NCBI GenBank assembly: GCA_029961685.1 | Contig: JARWKL010000004.1 | Coordinates: 24,681,610 to 24,745,609 of the forward strand | Reading direction: 5' to 3' | Length of the DNA stretch: 64,000 nt | Origin: Aristolochia californica | Lineage: Eukaryota; Streptophyta; Magnoliopsida; Piperales; Aristolochiaceae | Shown: positions 57,201 to 64,000 of the stretch, in pieces | Layout of the letters: each line of letters starts with the position of its first letter | Position numbering within the stretch: the stretch's first letter is position 1 | The notes under the pieces: generated by a model | Seen by the model: only the letters and a program-made list of their open reading frames with translations | Told to the model about the DNA's origin: nothing | Databases searched by the model: none | Made by a program: the position numbers and the translations under genes

Positions 57201-60200
57201 TTACTCATTTCTTATAATAATATAGCCCGTTATGCATGATAAATCACTTTACAATCATCTATGATTGTTAGGACAACTTTTTTTAAATGGACAAATTAAT
57301 GGCTTGATTGACTCAGGTAAATATCCCATCGCGCGTTCACTTGAGAATTTAATGAGCTTTTGTTATTTTCTTTAGGAGGTTTGGATCCATAGGTCCATTT
57401 CATCTTTAACATATTTCAAGTATGCATATCCATTTCTAAAACATGTGTAGAAGAAATCTCTTTCTTATAAAATTCTAAGCTATTAGGGTTGAACTAGTGG
57501 AATTTCCAACACTTGGATAACAAAACCTTTATGTGCATTTGTGGTGTGTGAATAAATTTTCTTTACTTACATTTGTTATTTTTTTTTATTTTTTCCATAC
57601 ATAAACTCTAAAATTTTCATTTTGTTGTGATGTGGTTATGTTTTTTGTTTATGGGATGAAGGGAGAGCGAAAACTCAAAGTTTTGATTTAAGAAAAAAGT
57701 TTACATCTAAAATGGAAATGCACAATGAAAAAATGTAGAGAGTGATAATTCCAAATAGTATATGTAATTTTTAGGGATTGTAAACTTTTTTTAGTTTTTA
57801 TAAATTAGGTTTTGCAATCGTCGAGGTAAAGGGGGAGGCGGGCGATTTTTAACTGAGTGTTTACTCCAATCCATAACTCATTTCTTACAAAATATAGCCC
57901 GTTACGCATGTTAAATCACTTTACAATCATCTATGAATTTTAGGTCATCTTTTGTAAATGGGAAAAATAAGGGCTTATTTGACTCGGGTAAATATCCCAC
58001 ACCACGTTCACTTGAGAATTTAATGAGCGTTTGTTATTCTCTTTAAAAGGTTTGGATCCGTAGGTCATTTGCATCTTTAACATGTTTCAAGCAATCATAT
58101 CCATTTTTAATACATGCGTATAAGAAATCTCTTTCTTATAAAATTCCAAGTTGTTAGGGTTGAATTAGTGGAATTTCCTAAACTTGGATAACGAAACTTT
58201 TGAAATCATTTATAATGTGTGAATAAATTTTCTTCACTTACATATGTTATAGTTTTAAATTTTTTCCATACAAAAAATCTATATTTTCATTTTGTGGTGA
58301 TCTATTTTCCATTTTTTTTACTGGATGAAAGGAGAGCTAAAACTTAAAAATTTTATTTAAGAAAAAAGTATACATCTACAATGGAAATGCACAATGCACA
58401 AACATAAAGAGAGATAATTCCAAAGAGTGTCTGTAATTTTTTGGGATTGTAAACTCTTTTTAGTTTTTATATATTAGGTTTTGCAATCGTCGGGGAAAAG
58501 GGGGAGGCGGGGGATTTTTAACAGAGTGTTGATTCCCAATCCATAAGTCATTTCTTACAAAAATATAGCCCATTACGCATGATAAATCACTTTACAATCG
58601 TCTACGATTGTTTGGTCAAGTTTTAGTAAATAAGCAAAATAATGGCTTGTTTGACTCGGATAAATATCCCACCGCACGTTCACTTGAGAATTTAATGAGA
58701 TTTTATTATTCTCATTAAAATGTTAGGATCCATAGGTCATTTGCTTCTTTGACATGTTTCAAGCATGCATATCCATTTTTAAAACATGTGTAGAAGAAAT
58801 CTCTTTCATATAAAATTCCAAGTTATTAGGGTTGAACTAGTAGAATTTCCAAAACATGGATAACAAAACTTTTGTAATCATTTGTGGTGTGTGAATAAAT
58901 TTTCTTAACTTACATTTGTTATCGTTATAAATTTTTTCCATACATAAATTCTAAAATTTTCATTTTGTTGTGATCTATTTTCCTTTTTTTTATGGGATGA
59001 AGGGAGAGCGAAAACTCAAAGTTCTGATTTAAGAAAAAAGTATAAATCTAAAATGGAAATGCACAATGCAGAAATGTAGAGAGAGATAATTCCAAAGAGT
59101 GTTTGTAATTTTAAGGGATTGTAAAAATTTTTTAGTTTTTACATATTATGTTTTGCATTCGTCGGGGAAAAGGGTGTGGCGGAGGATTTTTAACTGAGTG
59201 TTGACTCCCAATCCATAAGTCATTTCATACAAAAATATAGCCCGTTATGCATGATAAATCACTTTACAATCATCTATGATTGTTAGGTCAACTTTTTGTA
59301 AATGGGCAAAAAAATGGCTTGTTTGACTCGAGTAAATATCCCACCGCACGTTCACTTGAGAATTTAATGAGTGTTTGTTATTCTCTTTAAATGGTTTGGA
59401 TCCATAAGTCATTTACATCTTTAACATTTTTCAAGCATGCATATCCATTTTTAAAACATGTGTAGAAGAAATCTCTTTCATATAAAATTCCAAGCTATTA
59501 TGGTTGAACTAGTGAAATTTCCAAAAATTGGATAATAAAACTTTTTTGTTTATTTTTTGTATGTGAATAAATTTTCTTTACTAACATTTGTTATTCGTTT
59601 AAATTTTTTCCATAAATGAATTCTTAAATTTTTATTTTGTTGTGATATATTTGCCTTTTTTTTACGGGATGAAGGGAGAGCGAAAACTCAAAGTTTTGAT
59701 TTGAAGAAAAAAATATAAATCTAAAATGGAAATTCACAATGAAAAAATGTAGAGAGAGATTATTCCAAAGAGTGTCTGTAATTTTTAGGGATTGTAAACT
59801 GTTTTTAGTTTTTTATATATTCGGTTTTGCAATCGTTGGGGGAAAAGGGGGAGGCGAGGTATTTTAAGTTGAGTGTTGACTCCCAATCCATAAGTCATTT
59901 CTTGCAAAAATATAGCCCATTATGCATGATAAATCCCTTTAGAATCACCTATGATTGTTAGGTCAGCTTTTTGTAAATGGCAAAATAATGGCTTGTTTGA
60001 CTTGGGAAAATATCCCACCACATGTTCACTTGAGAATTTAATGTGAGTTTTTTATTCTCATTTAAAAGGTTTGGATCCATAGGTTATTTGCACCTTTAAC
60101 ATGTTTCAAGCATGCGTATCCACTTTTAAAACATGTGAAGAAGAAACATGTTTCTTATAAAATTCCAAGCTATTAGGGTTGTACAAGTGGAATTTCCCCG

Positions 60201-63200
60201 ACTTGGATAACAAAACTTTTGTGTTCATTTTTTGTGTGTGAATAAATTTTCTTTACTTACATTTGTTATTGCTTTAAAATTTTTCCACACATAAACTTTA
60301 AATTTTTAATTTTTTTGTGATCTATTTGCCATTTTTTTTACGGGAAGAAGGGAGAGCGAAAATTCATAGTTTTTATTTAAGAAAAAAATATACATCTAAA
60401 ATGGAAATGCACATTGCACAAATGTAGAGAGAGATAATTCCAAAGAGTGTCTGTAATTTTTAGGGATTTTAAACACTTTTTAGTTTTTATATACTAGGTT
60501 TTGTAATCGTCAGGGAAAAGGGGGAGGCGGGGGATTTTTAACTGAGTGTTGACTCCCAATCCATAAGTTATTTCTTACAAAAATATAGCCCGTTATGCAT
60601 GATAAATCACTTTACAATCATCTATGATTGTTATGTCAGCTTTTTGTAAATGGGCAAAATAATGGCTTGTTTGACACGGGTAAATATCCTATCGCACGTT
60701 CACTTGAGAATTTAATAAACATTTTTTATTCTCTTTAAAAGGTTTGAATCCATAGGTCATTTGAATTTTTAACATTTTTCATGCATGCATATCCATTTTT
60801 AAAACATGTGTAGAAGAAATCTATTTCTTATAAAATTCCAAGCGATTAGGGTTACACTAGTGGAATTTCCCAAACTTCGATAAAAATTTTTTTTGTTGAT
60901 TTGTGGTGTGTGAATAAATTTTCTTTACTAACGTTTGTTATTGTTTTAAATTTTTTCCGTACTTAAACTCTAAAATTTTCATTTTGTTGTGATCTATTTG
61001 CCTTGTGTTTACGGGATGAAGGGAGAGCGAAAATTCGAAGTTTTAATTTAAGAAAAAATATACTTCTAAAATGGAAATTCACAATGCACAAATGTAGAGA
61101 GGGATAATTCCAAAGAGTGTCTGCGGTTTTTAGGGATTGTTAACTCTTTTTATTTTTTATATATTAGGTTTTACAATCGTTGGGGAAAAGGGGGAGGCGG
61201 GGGATTTTTACCTGAGTGTTGACACCCAATCATTAAGTCATTTCTTAACAAAATATAGCCCATTATGCATGATAAATCTCCTTACAATCATCTATGTTTG
61301 TTTGGTCAGCTTTTTGTAAATTGGCAAAATAATGGGTTGTTTGACTTGTGTAAATATCCCATCGCACATTCAGTTTAGAATTTAATGAGCGTTTGTTATT
61401 CTCTTTAAAAGGTTTGGATTTGTAGGTCATTTTCATCTTTAACATGTTTCGAGCATGCATATCCACTTTAAAAACGTGTAGAAGAAATCTCTTTCTTATA
61501 TAATTCCAATCTTTTAGAGTTGAAATAGTGGAATTTCCCATTCTTGGACAACAAAACTTTTGAGTTCATTTGTGGTGTGTGAATAAATTTTCTTCAGGTA
61601 CATTTGTTATTGTTTTAAATTTTTTCCATACATAAACTCTAAAATTTTCATTTTGTAGTGATCTATTTGCCTTTTTTGTTTACGGGAAAAAGGCAGAGCC
61701 AAAACTAGAAGTTTTGTTTTAAGGAAAAAGTATACATCTTAAATGGAAATTCACAATGCACAAATGTAGAGAAAGATCATTCCAAAGAGTGTCTGTAATT
61801 TTTGGGGATTGTTAACTCTTTTTAGTTTTTATATATTAGGTTTTGCAAACACCGGGGAAAAGGGTCAGCGGGGGATTTTTAACTAAGTGTTGACTCCCAA
61901 TCCATATGTCATTTCTTATAATAATATTGCCCGTTATATTTGATAAATCACTTTCCAATCATCTATGAGTGTTAGGTCAACATTTTGTAAAAGGGCAAAA
62001 TAATGGCGTTTTTTACTCGGGTAAATATACCACCTTATGTTCACTTGTGAATTTAATGAGCGTTTGTTATTCTATTTAAAATATTTGGATCATAGGTCAT
62101 TTGCATTTTAAAAATTTTTCAAGCATGCATTTCCATTTTTAAAACATGTGTAGAAGAAATCTCGTTCTTATAAAATTCTGAGCTATTAGGGTTGAACTAA
62201 TGAAATTTCCTAAACTTGGATAAATTTTTTTTTTCATTCCTGGTGTGTGAATAAATTTTCTTTACTAACATTTTTTATTTTTTTAAATTTCTTCAAAACA
62301 TAAACTCTAAAATTTTCATTTTGTTGTGATCTATTTGCCTTTTTTGTCTACGGGATCAAAGGAGAGCGAAAACTCAAAGTTTTAATTTAAGAAAAAATAT
62401 ACATCTAAAATAGAAATGCACAATGCAAAAATGTAGAGAGAGATAATTCTAAAGAGTGACTATAATTTTTAGAAATTGTAAACTTTTTTTAGTTTTTATA
62501 TATTAGGGTTTGCAATCGTCGGGGAAAAGGGGGAGGTGGGGGATTTTTAACTGAGTGCTGACTCCCAATCCATAAGTCATTTGTTACAAAAATAAAGTCC
62601 GTTATGCATGATAAATCACTTTACAATCATCTATAATTGTAAGGTCAGCGTTTGTAAATGGGCAAAATAATGGGTTGTTTAACTTGGGTAAATATCCCAT
62701 CACACGTTCACTTTGAATTTAATGAGAGTTTGTTATTCTCTTTAAAAGGTTTGCATCCATAGGTCATTTGCATCTTTAACATGTTTCAAGCATACATATC
62801 CAATTTTAAAACATGTGTAGAAGAAATCTCTTTCTTATATAATTCCAATCTATTAGAGTTGAACTAGAGGAATTTCCCAAACTTGGATAAAAACACTTTT
62901 GTGTTCATTTGTGGTGTGTTAATAAATTTTCTTTACTTACATTTGTTATTGTTTTAAATTTTTTCCATACATAAACTCTAAAAATTTTATTTTTTGTGAT
63001 CTATTTTCCTTTTTTTTTACCGGATGAAGGGAGAGTGAAAACTCAAAGTTTTGATTTAAGAAAAAAGTATACGTCTAAAATGGAAATGCACAATGCACAA
63101 ATGTAGAGAGAGATAATTCTAAATAATGTCTGTAATTTTTAAGGGTTGTCAACACTTTTTTAAGTTTTTATACATTAGGTTTTACAATCGTCGGGGAAAA

Positions 63201-64000
63201 GGGGGAGGCTGGGGATTTTTAACTGAGTGCTAACTCCCAATCCATAAGTCATTTCTTACAAAAATATAGCATGTTACGCATGATAAATCACTTTACAATC
63301 ATCTACGACTGTTAGGTCAGCTTATTGTAAATGGGCAAAATAATGGCTTCTTTAACTCGGGTAAATATCCCACTGCACGTTCACTTGAGAATTTATTGAG
63401 CGTTTGTTATTCTATTTAAATGGTTTGGATCCATAGGTCATTTGCATCTTTTACATGTTTCAAGCATGCATATCCATTTTTAAAACATGTGTAGAAGAAA
63501 TTTCTTTCTTATAAAATTTCAAGTGATTAGGGTTGCACTAGTGGAATTTCCCAAACTTGGATTACAAAACTTTTGTGTTCATTTTTTGTGTGTTAATAAA
63601 TTTTCTTTACTTTCATTAGTTATTGTTTTAAAATTTTTCTATACATAAACTCTACAATTTTATTTCTGTTGTGAGCTATTTTCCTTTTTTTTTATGGGAT
63701 GAAGGTAGAGCGAAAACGCAAACTTTTGATTTAAGAAAAATTTATATATCTAAAATGGAAATGCACAATGCACAAATATAGAGAGAAATAATTCCAAAGA
63801 ATGTCTGTAATTTTTAGGGATTGTAAACTCTTTTAGCTTTTTATATATTAGGTTTCTCAATCGTCGGGGAATAGGGGGAGGCGGGAGATTTTTAACTGAG
63901 TGCTAAGTCCCAATCCATAAGTCATATCTTACAAAAATGTTGCGCATGATAAATCACTTGAAAATCATCTATGATTGTTAGGTCAGCTTTTTGTCAATGG

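Larger units (their letters stand above)
39851..64000. repeat. Satellite B (about 672 bp monomer), runs off the right edge
   Basis: About 24 kb of one head-to-tail repeat, roughly 36 units. The word TGATAAATCAC or a near form is at 40171, 40845, 41522, 42193, 42866, 43541, 44218, 44891, 45561, 46232, 46899, 47573, 48244 and on to 63947, spaced 663-679 bp except at four irregular units. Each monomer carries, in order, a G-rich box, a TGTTGACTCCCAATCCATAAG phrase, an 18-bp dyad, CGCACGTTCACTTGAGAATT, TTTGGATCCATAGGTCATT, CAAGCATGCATATCC and GGGATGAAGGGAGAGCGAAA. Monomers are visibly more alike than those of satellite A. No relation to satellite A, a retroelement or a gene was found. No transposon interrupts it. 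Confidence 0.94.

Noticed and set aside
39851..64000. Ribosomal spacer or telomeric repeat origin for satellite B
   Set aside because: No rRNA gene, no TTTAGGG array; TTAGGGTTGAACTAG in the monomer is a single occurrence of TTAGGG per unit.
1..64000. tRNA or rRNA genes
   Set aside because: None could be recognised on either strand; only short tRNA-complementary primer sites are present.

Overview
The window looks like heterochromatic, probably centromeric or pericentromeric, DNA from a flowering plant. It is AT-rich, has no intact host gene, and is mostly two unrelated tandem satellites interrupted by nested plant-type LTR retrotransposons (Ty1/copia and Ty3/gypsy chromovirus) with initiator-Met-tRNA-type primer sites. 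Species cannot be named from the sequence. All retroelement coding regions seen are broken, and most open frames elsewhere are chance translations of satellite DNA.

Layout. 1-1874: short minus-strand non-autonomous copia-like element with two LTRs (the first starts two bases before the window), inserted in a Ty3/gypsy chromovirus. 1875-3876: the 3' part of that chromovirus (RNase H tail, integrase, chromodomain-like end, polypurine tract, 3' LTR), which ends against satellite. 3877-15264: satellite A, about 178 bp per monomer, about 64 monomers. 15265-18782: a gypsy-like insert whose LTR is split by a 350-bp TRIM element with perfect 5-bp target duplications, and which carries broken fragments of host genes (pentatricopeptide-repeat and beta-ketoacyl-ACP synthase). 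18783-19173, 26179-26676 and 29264-39850: satellite A again, now in a higher-order repeat of nine monomers (about 1.5-1.6 kb). Its monomer order continues across two retrotransposon insertions. 19174-26178: a minus-strand copia-like element of the same family as the first, holding a plus-strand decayed Ty1/copia (gag, integrase, reverse transcriptase). 26677-29263: a plus-strand non-autonomous copia-like element of the same kin. 39851-64000: satellite B, about 672 bp per monomer, about 36 units, no transposon seen, running off the right edge.

How it fits together. Satellite A seems to be the older host of insertions. Retroelements entered the array, then other retroelements entered those. Satellite B is cleaner and more regular, and meets satellite A at a sharp junction near 39850. 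Each satellite has a short dyad repeated once per monomer, and satellite B also has a strand-asymmetric G-rich box. The most notable observations are the nine-monomer higher-order structure, the A/B junction, the captured host gene fragments, and the family of coding-free copia-like elements. All counts, periods and identities were made by eye from positions of recognisable words and should be treated as approximate.
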